NCBI GenBank assembly: GCA_029204225.1
Contig: CM055098.1
Span: 56,122,537 to 56,186,536, forward strand
DNA length: 64,000 bases
Direction of reading: 5' to 3'
Source: Diphasiastrum complanatum
Taxonomy: Eukaryota > Streptophyta > Lycopodiopsida > Lycopodiales > Lycopodiaceae
Shown piece by piece: positions 10,914 through 20,260 of this stretch. Each line of letters starts with the position of its first letter. Within the stretch, counting starts at the first letter, position 1. The position numbers and the translations under genes are program-made. The notes beneath the pieces are model-generated. The model was given only the letters and a program-made list of their open reading frames with translations. It was not told the origin of the DNA and did no database searches.

Positions 10914-11510
10914 ATTAGGCGGCCAAATGTGCAGGTTTTGCCAGATTTAGAAGAGATTTGTGGGCGAGTTTGCTTTTGTAGCATTCCAATCAAGTTTCTA
11001 GCTAAAAATCTTGTTGATTTATGTGTAGAAATTGGATCTTTGTGATCAAAACATCATTTGTATGCATTTCAATTGAAGTAGGGCGAATTCCCTCTGTACT
11101 TATCAGAATAAGGAGACAAAAATTGTTTTGGAAAGAGGGAGATGCAAGATCCAACAAGATCCTATTAGTTTTCCATTCTAGCATATAGTTTTTTGATTCA
11201 ATTTCTTGCTTCTTCATGTCAAAAACTTCAAAATTGATGTAACCCTCTGATTTTCAGTTTGCTGAATGATTCAAGAGTGTATTTCAATCTTAGGAGTGAG
11301 GGAAAAGCAAGTATATTGAGGTTTGGTCTTGGTTTGATCAAGAAATCATAAAACTAGTGGCTAAAATTAAGGAAAAAGTGAGGAAAAGAGAGAAAAAGTA
11401 AGGTTTTAGGTTCCAAATCTTTGTGATTTCTTCTTGTGTTTCATTTGTTGATTCAAGAGAGTGCTTAGTGCATTGGAACAGGTCAAAGATCAGAGATCAA
11501 TCATTGCAAC
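10914..11510 (+). other. Untranslated leader of element B
   Basis: About 600 bases between primer site and polyprotein start, A/T-rich, with no supported coding frame; expected to hold packaging signals, none identifiable by eye. Confidence 0.6.
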
Positions 11511-14500
11511 ATGGCTACAAATGGAGGCTACATGTTGGAAAGCAATGATAGGCTTACCTCCCTCAACTATTCTACTTGGAAAGTAAGGATGGAGTCTTTG
11601 CTTGAGATGAATGAGTTGATGGATATTGTTGTAGGTGTGGAGGAGAGACCTTTGGCACCTCAAGAACAATTGAGGTATGACAAGAGGGCAAAGAAAGCCC
11701 TTCACATGATCAAGATGAATGTGACAAATGAGCTTATCAAAGAGGTTGGTAAGTGCACATCATCTAGTGAAGCTTGGGAAGCCTTGAAGAAGGTTTATGA
11801 ATCCAAGTCTACTTCTAGAGTGTTGACTTTAAGAAGGCAAATCTTTTCTTGTATGCAAAAGAAGAGTGAGAATGGACATGCTTTTGTTTTGAGAGTTAAA
11901 GCATTGAATGATGAGTTAGCATGCATTAATGATGGCATAAATAATGAGGAGCTTGTTCAAGTGATTCTCAATGGCTTGTTGGATGATCATGCTAATCTTG
12001 TTCAAAGTTATGCTATCCAAAAATGTTTACCAAGTGTTGGAGACTTGCAAGAGGTCTTGTTGGCTGAAGAATTCAGGTTGCAAGCAAGAGTGGGAGCATC
12101 TTCTACATCTCAAGGAGGAGAAGAGGAGGCAATGTTCTCTAAAGGCAAGTTCAAGGGCAAAGGTAAAAGCAATTGGTCTAAAGGGCAAGACCAAGGTGAG
12201 CACTCTACTTTTGGCAAAAAGAAGGATAGATCTAAGCTAAAATGTTTCTATTGTGGAGTCAAAGGGCATTTTGCTAGTGATTGTTTTAAGAAAAAGAGGG
12301 ATCAAGGGGAAAAGCAAACCAATCTAACTATTGATGAGGGTGGGGATGAGCTTCTTTCAAATGATGCTTTTGTTATGTCATCTTGCTTGTTGGCTAATCA
12401 TGGAGACATTGATCCTTGGTGGATTGATAGTGGAGCCACTTCTCATATGACATATCATAAAGAGTATTTTTCATCTTTAATGGCATTTGATGGTGATAGG
12501 AAGGTAATCTATACCGCAAATGATGGTGAGTGTGCAATCAAGGGGATTGGCACAATTCCTATTTCACTTTCTACAAATAGGAATATAGAATTGAAAGATG
12601 TTTTGCTCATTCCATCCATTACCAAGAACTTACTTAGTGTAAGCCAAATGCTTGACAAAGGATTCAAAGTTGAGTTTGATGGTGATGCTTGCTTGATCAA
12701 AAAGGGGTGTAGTATCATTGCAAAAGGGAAAAGGCAAGGGAAATTGTTCAAGCTTGATGCATGTGTTGTTGCTAACCAAGTTGGATGCATGGCAAATGAA
12801 CAAATGTCAATTCAAGAGGTATGGCATAAAAGGATGGGACATCTCAACTACAAGGCCTTGGAGGTAATAGCCAAAAAGGAGGTAGTAAGGGGACTTCCCA
12901 AGTCTCTTACTTGCTTGAATCATGTTTGTGAAGAATGTGCTTTGTCTAAATCACATAGATTGCCATATACTAGATCTATATCTAGATCTAAGATGCCTTT
13001 TTCTCTCTTGCATTCGGATATTCATGGTGTTACTACAATTAGCAATGGAGGTGCTAAGATGTATGTAACTTTCATTGATGATTTTAGTAGATTTTGTTGG
13101 GTTTATCTACTAAAGAGCAAGGATGAGGTGTTTGATGTGTTTGTCAAGTTCAAAGTTGCTATTGAGACTCAATTTACAACCAAAATCAAATGCTTGAGGA
13201 GCGACAATGGTGGTGAATACATTTCTAACAAATTCAAAGCCTTTTGCGATGAGCATGGGATCAAGAGGGAGTACACATGTCCAAGAACACCACAACAAAA
13301 TGGAGTGGCCGAGAGGAAGAATAGAACCTTGTGTGAGAGTGCAAAGGCAATGAGATTGAATGCTAATCTTCCTAAACCTTTTTGGAGTGATGCTTTGTTG
13401 TGTGCAAATTTCCTATGCAATAGATGGCCAAGTGTTGTATTGGAAGGAAAAACCCCTTTTGAAGCTTTGTTTGGTACGAAGCCTAATGTCAAGTTTCTAA
13501 GAACTTTTGGATGCATTTGCTACTTCAACATTACTCTTGATGATAGAACTAAGGAGGATCCATCTTCAAGAAAGGGCATTTTTGTTGGTTATAGTGAAGT
13601 AAGCAAAGCATATAGGATTTATGTTCCTTCAATCAAGAAAGTGTTCACAAGTAGGGATGTCATTTTTGATGAAGGTAACATTCCAAAAGTTGTTTCAAGT
13701 GATGATGGTGTTGTTGCAACTAATGTGCTTGATGACAATGGAGTTGATGACACATTGGATGTGGATGTTGAAGAAGCCTCTTCAAGTCAAATTCCAAGGA
13801 GAACTCCAAGGCATAAAGTGAAACCCTCAAGGCTCACTTATGATGGCAAAGGTAAGCAAGTGGTGGATGGATCCAACTATGCTTTCCTAACTTCTTTTGA
13901 TGTACCTTCATGTGTAGATGAAGCAAGGCAAGAAGAGGAATGGATCCAAGCAATGGATCTTGAGTTTGAAGCACTTATGAAGAACAACACATGGAGATTG
14001 GTGGAGCTTCCAAAGGGCAAAAGTGCAATTGGATGCAAATGGATCTTCAAGGTAAAGACAAATCAAGATGGATCTATCAACAAGTTGAAGGCAAGGTTGG
14101 TGGCTAAAGGTTATGCTCAAGAGCATGGCATTGACTATGAGGAAACCTTTGCACCCGTGGCAAAGATGGTGAGCATAAGAGTAATCATTTCCCTTGCAAC
14201 TCTTTATGGATGGGATCTTTGGCAATTAGACATTTCTAATGCTTTCTTGAATGGTGATCTTGAAGAGGAAGTCTACATGGAGCAACCCGAGAGCTATGTT
14301 TCTCATAGCAAGCCTAATCATGTGTGTTTTCTACAAAAAAGTTTGTATGGTCTTAAGCAAGCACCAAGGAGTTGGTATGCTAGGCTTAACTCTTTTCTAC
14401 TTTCTCAAAACTTCACTATGAGTGAGTATGATCATTCACTTTACTTTAGAATTAGTGCTAATGATGTTACAATCCTTCTAATTTATGTGGATGACATTAT

Positions 14501-15461
14501 TTTAAGTGGAGGGAACAAGGAAGATATAGAAGATATCAAGAAAGCACTAAAAAAGGAATTTGAAGTGCATGATCTTGGTCTTTTGAGCTATATCTTAGGA
14601 ATAGAAGTAATTAGAACTTCTCAAATCACTTTTATTTCACAAGAGAAGTATGCTATTTCTATTCTCAATAGATTTCATATGGTAGATGCAAATCCTATTG
14701 ATACACCTATGGAATCACATGTAAAGCTAACTATAAGAGGTAATGAAAGATCCTTCGAGGACATTACTCTCTATAGGAAGCTAATAGGTTCTCTTATATA
14801 TCTAACCATCACAAGACCTGATTTATCTTATTGTGTTGGTAGATTAAGCCAATTCATGCAAGATCCTAGCATAGAACATTGGAAACTAGGAAAGAGGATC
14901 TTGAGATACATCTCGGGAACAAAAGATTTTGGCATTGTTTATAGAGGCTCATCACCTAACTTATTTGGTTTTTCAGATTCAGATTTTGCAGGAGACCTTA
15001 TGGATAGAAAATCCATAAATGCACATGCTATTTTCATAGGTGATGGAGCTATCTCATGGATGTCGAAGAAACAAGCAACTATATCACTTTCTTCTAGTGA
15101 GGCCGAGTACAAAGCTTTGACATCATGCACAAAGGAGATGGTGTGGATCAAGAGGATGATTATGGAGCTTCATTTGCTGGATTTTTCAGAGAGTCCAATC
15201 ATCTTTTGTGACAACCTTTCAGCCCAAAGTCTAGCAAGCAATCCGGTTTTCCATGCAAGGAGCAAACATATCGAGGTGGCTTACCATTTTGTGAGAGAAC
15301 AAGTGTTGGCAAAAGAGATCAAGCTTGAACATGTCCCATCAAAGGAATGTGTGGCTGATATCTTTACCAAAGCATTGGGAAAGGACTTATTTTTCAAGCA
15401 TAGAACAAGTCTTGGTGTACTTTCTAAATCTATGCTAAAACTAGTTGAAGAGGGAGTGTGA
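11511..15461 (+). CDS. Copia Gag-Pol polyprotein of element B, intact
   Basis: 1,316 residues from ATG at 11511 with no stop or frameshift. Order is Gag-PR-INT-RT-RH, diagnostic of Ty1/copia. Gag spans about residues 8-190. The zinc knuckle is C245-X2-C248-X4-H253-X4-C258. The protease site is D306-S-G-A. The integrase HHCC site is H439, H444, C473, C476, and its catalytic triad is D503, D565, E601, with exact D-X35-E spacing. RT has D907 and Y992-V-D-D. RNase H has D1156/D1158, E1197 and D1234. Made as one polyprotein, it would be cut by its own protease and act in cytoplasmic particles, then integrate cDNA in the nucleus. The stop TGA at 15459-15461 lies within the first bases of the 3' LTR. 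All catalytic residues I can check are present. Confidence 0.96.
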   Translation: MATNGGYMLESNDRLTSLNYSTWKVRMESLLEMNELMDIVVGVEERPLAPQEQLRYDKRAKKALHMIKMNVTNELIKEVGKCTSSSEAWEALKKVYESKSTSRVLTLRRQIFSCMQKKSENGHAFVLRVKALNDELACINDGINNEELVQVILNGLLDDHANLVQSYAIQKCLPSVGDLQEVLLAEEFRLQARVGASSTSQGGEEEAMFSKGKFKGKGKSNWSKGQDQGEHSTFGKKKDRSKLKCFYCGVKGHFASDCFKKKRDQGEKQTNLTIDEGGDELLSNDAFVMSSCLLANHGDIDPWWIDSGATSHMTYHKEYFSSLMAFDGDRKVIYTANDGECAIKGIGTIPISLSTNRNIELKDVLLIPSITKNLLSVSQMLDKGFKVEFDGDACLIKKGCSIIAKGKRQGKLFKLDACVVANQVGCMANEQMSIQEVWHKRMGHLNYKALEVIAKKEVVRGLPKSLTCLNHVCEECALSKSHRLPYTRSISRSKMPFSLLHSDIHGVTTISNGGAKMYVTFIDDFSRFCWVYLLKSKDEVFDVFVKFKVAIETQFTTKIKCLRSDNGGEYISNKFKAFCDEHGIKREYTCPRTPQQNGVAERKNRTLCESAKAMRLNANLPKPFWSDALLCANFLCNRWPSVVLEGKTPFEALFGTKPNVKFLRTFGCICYFNITLDDRTKEDPSSRKGIFVGYSEVSKAYRIYVPSIKKVFTSRDVIFDEGNIPKVVSSDDGVVATNVLDDNGVDDTLDVDVEEASSSQIPRRTPRHKVKPSRLTYDGKGKQVVDGSNYAFLTSFDVPSCVDEARQEEEWIQAMDLEFEALMKNNTWRLVELPKGKSAIGCKWIFKVKTNQDGSINKLKARLVAKGYAQEHGIDYEETFAPVAKMVSIRVIISLATLYGWDLWQLDISNAFLNGDLEEEVYMEQPESYVSHSKPNHVCFLQKSLYGLKQAPRSWYARLNSFLLSQNFTMSEYDHSLYFRISANDVTILLIYVDDIILSGGNKEDIEDIKKALKKEFEVHDLGLLSYILGIEVIRTSQITFISQEKYAISILNRFHMVDANPIDTPMESHVKLTIRGNERSFEDITLYRKLIGSLIYLTITRPDLSYCVGRLSQFMQDPSIEHWKLGKRILRYISGTKDFGIVYRGSSPNLFGFSDSDFAGDLMDRKSINAHAIFIGDGAISWMSKKQATISLSSSEAEYKALTSCTKEMVWIKRMIMELHLLDFSESPIIFCDNLSAQSLASNPVFHARSKHIEVAYHFVREQVLAKEIKLEHVPSKECVADIFTKALGKDLFFKHRTSLGVLSKSMLKLVEEGV
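15446..15456 (+). other. Polypurine tract of element B
   Basis: TGAAGAGGGAG directly precedes the 3' LTR and is itself translated as part of the polyprotein C-terminus (VEEG), so priming and coding overlap. Confidence 0.8.
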
Positions 15462-16109
15462 AAAATTGTCAACTAGTAGTATTTTCCTAACTTGAGATTT
15501 TGTAGGCCTATGGCCAAATAAAAGTTAGAGATAGGTTCATACATGTATGTAGAGGCCCAAAGTATGTGTACACTACTTTTGAGGTCACATTAATTAGAGG
15601 AGGTCGAGTGTGGAGCTCTTCTATTGGCTCATAATTTGGTGCATTCCTATTTGACCAAATTTCTAGGTATATGGGTGAATCCTATTGGACCCCAATTTTA
15701 GCCTATCATAAGACAAGTGGCCAAGAGGCACTATGGCTGCTATAAATAGCCATCTCCACGAGTATGTACACATCTCATTTTCATTCTATTGAATGAATGT
15801 TATGCTCTTTGAAGGTCCATCTTCTTCTCTCTCACTTTTTTGTTCATATCTTGCATTCTAGCCACTAGAATTGTGATTTCTTTGTTGCTATGGCTTCACA
15901 CGTGTGAAATGCAGGTTGTAGGCTCTGAAGTACGGACAGGGACAGCAAGTTTCTGTTTGTGGAAGCTTATGATCAGATTTTGATGTTTAGTTGATGTTTA
16001 GTATGCTTAACATCACAATTTCTATCATTTTTTCAATCTAGATGTGCATAACTTCCATGGCCAAGATCTTTATGAAACTTTAGCATCTTTTGGATCTGAG
16101 TTTTTCACA
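15457..16109 (+). repeat. 3' LTR of element B
   Basis: Same 653-base length and, by eye, the same sequence as 10249-10901, including TATA (15741-15748). It is followed by the right GAATT duplication at 16110-16114. Confidence 0.95.
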
Positions 16110-16114
16110 GAATT

Positions 16115-16466
16115 TGGTATGTATTCCCTCTCTCCATAGTGAGAAGATAGAAAATTTTTGGAGCTCATTGGCAATCTCAAGCTAGTTCACTATGTACATT
16201 GAGTTTTTGTGATCCAAATGAAACCAAATCAATTTCTACTTGTTTCTTAGGTTGAAGGCCGTACTACAGCCTGTAGTACACACGTGTGGGCTCGGATTTC
16301 AATGTTTATCAATGCTTTTGATTGTTAATGCTTGTTGTTTGTCAAATTGCCAATCTAGATCAACTTTTTTGTGTCTAGTTTTTTGATAGATTGTTAAGCA
16401 AGCATCCAATCACTCTTGTGGATCTTTTGTAGATCCATTTATGGTCCTAAAGTACAGTACTTTCAA
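16115..16466 (+). repeat. 3' LTR of element A, second half
   Basis: Continues the A LTR after B's target duplication and matches 6372-6724 with about three substitutions plus a one-base loss at the very end (TTTCAA for TTTCACA). It contains the same GTACTACAG palindrome and G-box. Confidence 0.88.
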
Positions 16467-16471
16467 ACTTG

Positions 16472-16504
16472 ATTCAGCTAGTATATATATTTACAAGTGT
16501 TGAC
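16472..16504 (-). repeat. 5' LTR of element C, outer tip
   Basis: Resumes the LTR begun at 5779 after removal of A and B. It ends TGTTGACA, the inverted partner of the TGTCA start. No target duplication can be tested because C's other end is missing. Confidence 0.5.
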
Positions 16505-16990
16505 AGAAAATATCTTACAAGCCTTTAAGGCTATTTACGCCAGTCCTGTCTTGGATATTTTGTTGTCCAGTTGTTTTTTAGGGTTGTTGATACATTTGGC
16601 GACGTCAGTTTGCCAATGTAGAAAAATTCGAAAAAGAAAAAAAACCCAAAGGTGTTTGTTAGACTGAAGGTATGCAAATCCTAAAGATGCTCTTAGATTT
16701 AAGATAGCGAAGAAGCCGAAGGTGCCTTAGTTTTAAGACAGCAAAAAAGACGTAGGTGCCTTAAAATGTTTTAAGGCATTTTGGGTTTTGTGTCGCATTT
16801 TTCGCAAAGAGGCAAAAAAGGCAAAGTGGTCCAGAAATGGGTTTTAAGTCATTCTGGCCAGTGTGTCGCATTTTTCGTGAAGGCACGAAAAGGTGCCTTA
16901 AATCATTTAAGGCATAAATGGAAAGAACTTAAAGGGCAAAAATGATGTTACACTCTTATTCAATAATAATCTGAATATGATTAAAGATAC
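16505..16990. repeat. Non-coding region with GTGTCGCATTTTTCG and AAGGTGCCTTA repeats
   Basis: GTCGCATTTTTCG occurs near 16793 and 16866, and GGTGCCTTA or its complement near 16720, 16755 and 16891, often as short inverted pairs (AAGGTGCCTT, TTTAAGGC). Similar GTCGCATTTTT phrases occur upstream of copia D at 62.2-62.4 kb. No coding frame is supported. Confidence 0.45.
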
Positions 16991-16993
16991 AAA

Positions 16994-17200
16994 ATGCATG
17001 CTGGCCCAGGAATACAATATGACATGGGTCCAGCCCACTATTGTCTCAGAATCCAAATTCAACAAGATCGACCCAGCAGACTGATCTTTATCAGTCAGCA
17101 ACGATATCTTAACAACGTGATGGAAAAGTATGGAATGGCCAACTGCAAACCCAGTCACTTTCCAATCGACCCTGGACTAAAGCTATCAAAGGGCTTATCT
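16994..17200 (+). pseudogene. Copia reverse-transcriptase C-terminal fragment
   Basis: About 65 codons read AHYCLRIQI, ISQQRYL, MANCKPSHFPIDPGLKLSK, matching the conserved LGxxxYxLGIE, SQxKY and MxxCxPxxTP stretch that follows YVDD in copia RT. Both sides are cut off by unrelated sequence. It is a different copia lineage from B. Confidence 0.7.
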
Positions 17201-18118
17201 TCAACTTCCTTCTTGATGAAGCCCTCAAGTTGCCTCATGTAGTTCTCATAGCATATCTTGATTTGCCTCGTGTAGATCTCATAGAAAAATGGTTCATCAA
17301 GCATTGAAGTAAGCGGCCCTTGCCTTTTTGGATCTGCGTGGAGCACTTGATCTTTGAGGTGGATCTTGAAGATCTCCATCACTTTGTTGCTCCTCCTCAA
17401 TCCTTGCAAGATCATTGACACCAAGGTTGTTGATTTCACTCTCATTCACACAAGATACTAGATGGATCCAAGCATCTCTTGTATAAAAATCTAAGAATGT
17501 TTCATACATCTTATCATCACTACTTGGTACATGAGAAAAAGAGTGTAAATTTGAATGAATGATTTCCTCTTTTGCCATAGCAATTTTAGCATCCAACTTA
17601 AACAAACTACCTTGTTTAACACCATTTGCTATGCAAATATAATTCTTCATGATGGAACCAACTCCATGCTTGAAGTGAACATCTAAACCATTATCCATTA
17701 GTTGTCCAACACTAAGCAAGCTCTTGGTAACAGATGGTACAAAAAGGACACTGTCTAGATCCATCCTTTTGCTAGATCCTAGACTTAATGAGATGGTACC
17801 AATACCATCTATCTTACATTCTTGATCATTTGCTAAAGAAACAAATTTATTAGCACCATTAAAAAAGTGTAAGGTTGAGAATGTGTCCTTTTGGAAAGTC
17901 ATGTGGGAGCTAGCCCGACTATCAGTCCACCAAGAGTCGTTTGAGTTGCTTTTGGTTGTTGGAGTGGATGTTGATGCCATCAAAGATGAGATCTCCTCAT
18001 CTCCATCCTCTTCATATGCAAGGTTCCCTTGTTTGTCCTCCTTCTCTTTTGCTGTTAGCCTCTTGTAGCATTCAGTTGCATAATTATTATAATTAACAAT
18101 TAAATTCAGCATAGACAA
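17155..18118 (-). pseudogene. Gag-protease fragment of an element-A relative
   Basis: On the minus strand, about 18085-17297 encodes residues very close to element A: half a zinc knuckle (NYATECYKRL), an acidic linker, a protease with DSRA in place of DSGA, and NGLDVHFKHGV. It then has a decayed integrase segment (KMYETFLDFYTRDAW) and the phrase DLARIEEEQQ, matching DLACIEEEHQ in A. A frameshift near 17300-17440 moves to the frame used to 17155. The N-terminal Gag is cut off mid-knuckle at about 18085. The shared DLA-IEEE segment shows that the unusual tail of A is a lineage trait. Confidence 0.75.
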
Positions 18119-18124
18119 GAGATT

Positions 18125-19420
18125 GGGGGATGTACACTTATACGCGTATGCCCTTCGGTCTGTGTAATGCGCCTGCTACATTTCAGCGCATGATGATGAA
18201 CATCTTTTAGAAGTTTTTGAGAAAATTCTTAGAAATCTTTATGGATGACTTCTGTGTTTACTCATTTACTAAAAATCATTTAGACGCATTAGAAAAGACT
18301 TTAACACGATGTCAAGAGACATCTTTAAAATTGCATCCATCCAAATGCTATTTTGGCATGAGGGAAGGCATTTTGTTAGGCCACAAAATTTTGAAGGATG
18401 GCATTCAAGCCGATATCAAAAAAGTTAAAATGATTCTGGAACTAAATGGACCAATTAATCTACGCGAGCTTAGGGGATTCTTAGGCCACGTATGATACTA
18501 TCGTAGGATAATAAAAGAGTATGCTATAGTAGTAACTCCCTTAACTAGTTTATTAAAGAAATTTGTTGAATATCATTGGTCACAAGATCACCATGACGCT
18601 TTCGAAAAATTAAAGCAGTCCTTAGCAGAAACAACTGGAGTTAGACCTCTAGATTGGACTAAGAAACTTCACGTATATGTAGACACTTCCTCGTTTGCGA
18701 TTGGTGTAGTGCTTAGCCAAAAGGATGATAAAAAAATTGATTATCCAATTTATTATGCTAGTAGACAACTAGCAGCATCCGAAATTCCGCTACAGAGTGG
18801 GAGGCATTAGGCATGATCTACTTAGTGAAAAAATTTAGGCATTATCTACTAGGATACCCTTTTGTTTTTTATGTAGACCATTATGCATTGAAGCATCTAG
18901 TAAATAAACCTGACCTTTCAAGAAGGATAGCTAGATGGGTTCTATTATTAGATGAGTTCGATTATCAAGTAGAGTTAAGAAGGGGGAAGGACCACCAAAA
19001 TGTTGATTATATATCACGGCTTAAAACTAAAGATCAATTTGAACCAATATCCAATGAATTCCCAGATGAGCACATAATGCGCATTCAAGTGGAATCATCT
19101 ATTTATAAAGACATTATTAATTTCTTACATGATCAAATTCAATAAACAACAGAAGACAGTTGTTCTCGCGAAAGTAGGACCCTACATGATTATAGATAAG
19201 ATACTATATAAGTTAGGAGTTGATGATAACCTTCGTCGTTGTTTGGAACCCACGAGATTACTACCGTAATAAGTGCACTACATGAACTAGATTCGAAGGG
19301 CCATTATGTGCTTATAAATACTGTTATAAAAATTTCAAATGCTAAGTATTGGTGGCCTACACTTTATAAAGACGTCAAAATTTTCATTCAAATGTGTTTT
19401 CGCACAGGGAGTCAGGGGGC
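18125..19420 (+). pseudogene. Ty3/gypsy RT-RNase H-integrase fragment (element H)
   Basis: The sequence reads gypsy RT from RMPFGLCNAPATFQR, with the catalytic FMDD (FMDDFCVYS) at about 18240-18266 and LLGHKILKDGI. RNase H follows (VYVDTSSFAIGVVLSQ, YYASRQL, HYLLGYPFVFYVDH), then an integrase zinc-binding region (HEITTVISALHE, GHYV, KYWWPTLYKDV) to about 19410. Stops interrupt it at about 18210 and 18496, and a frameshift lies near 18800. The upstream RT half and the integrase core are missing. RT-RNase H-integrase order identifies Ty3/gypsy. Confidence 0.85.
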
Positions 19421-19545
19421 CAAATGATGAAGAGGCCATTGGGGGGCTTTGCCTCCCAGACCCTCGCCGAGGGGCTACCGCCCCCCGGACCCCTTGTTTC
19501 TCGAGGGGCTCCACCCCCCGAAACCCCCTCAGGACTTCTTGCTAT
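19405..19545. repeat. GC-rich inverted-repeat block
   Basis: In an A/T-rich neighbourhood about 130 bases become strongly G/C-rich, built from alternating GGGGCT and CCCCCCGGACCCC-like pieces (for example GGGGCTACCGCCCCCCGGAC near 19471 and GAGGGGCTCCACCCCCCG near 19503). The pieces are partly self-complementary and can form hairpins. It begins exactly where the gypsy fragment stops. I do not recognise it as a gene. Confidence 0.5.
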
Positions 19546-19639
19546 GCAATCCATCCATATCATAACCATCATGGTCTCACATTAGATCCCATACTAACAA
19601 CCGTGCTCAGTTATGGCTTCTCCTCATAACGGGGCCCTT

Positions 19640-20260
19640 ACAGGTTTGAGCTCACAGATAACTAGTGACTACTAAGCTGAGAGGTGAATGTTTAGTTATG
19701 TCTTACACTCCTTGATTCCTAAATTGATGCCATTGCCTCACATTGATTTTCCTTGATTTGAGGTAATTTTCCTAACTTCTAGGAACTTGCTCAATCAACT
19801 ATTATGATTATCTACTAATATTTTCCTAATATGTACACATGTGGGAATAACATCTCACATTTGGAAAATCATCATTATTCACGAGGGTGTGCTTGATCAA
19901 CTAGCAAAACGCTGTCAAATGACAATTTCCAACTTGACTAGTTTTTCACTAGTTCACACATATGTAAATCGAGATTTTTCCTATCTAAACAAACTCAATG
20001 CATCTAGGCCTAACATCCACATGAGGGAATAGGCTCCACATGCGTGGGATCAAGTTATGTACATAAAATCGTGAATCCAAAGCTAGAATTTGACAATTTT
20101 AACACTCCTCAAAATCTAGCTTGGTAAGTCTAGTGTACATCTATCTACAACACCAAGTGCTAATCTCAACTTCATAAATGAGTCCTTTGGCAATGGTTTT
20201 GGTTAGAATATCAACAACACATTTGGATGATGACACATGATGGAGGAGACAATTTTCATA
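19640..20260 (-). mobile_element. 3' end of a minus-strand copia: LTR and RNase H tail
   Basis: The minus strand reads TGTTAAAATTGTC at 20104 downward, an LTR start preceded by a polypurine tract GCTAGATTTTGAGGAG (20120-20105), very like that of element A. Further upstream on the minus strand (about 20240-20130) the RNase H C-terminus CVVDILTKTIAKGL is recognisable. The outer LTR edge near 19640 is not defined. Confidence 0.6.

Larger units (their letters stand above)
10249..16109 (+). mobile_element. Element B: complete, apparently intact Ty1/copia retrotransposon
   Basis: 5,861 bases flanked by a perfect 5-base duplication GAATT (10244-10248 and 16110-16114). Both LTRs are 653 bases and identical as far as I can read by eye, and one uninterrupted 1,316-codon frame lies between them. 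All features needed for transposition are visible: TATA box, primer site, Gag, protease, integrase, RT, RNase H and polypurine tract. Identical LTRs imply a very recent insertion. It sits inside the 3' LTR of A, in the same orientation. Confidence 0.95.
6025..16471 (+). mobile_element. Element A: non-autonomous copia-like LTR retrotransposon (with B nested inside)
   Basis: Two LTRs of about 700 bases (6025-6726; 9901-10248 joined to 16115-16466) bracket an initiator-tRNA primer site, a single 718-codon gag-protease frame and a polypurine tract. By eye the LTRs differ at only about six positions, so the insertion is fairly recent. The flanks are GCTTG (6020-6024) and ACTTG (16467-16471), a 4/5 match expected of a 5-base target duplication. 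No complete integrase or reverse transcriptase is present; short remnants of both remain. A therefore resembles the TR-GAG class of non-autonomous elements. Element B later inserted into its 3' LTR. Confidence 0.88.
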
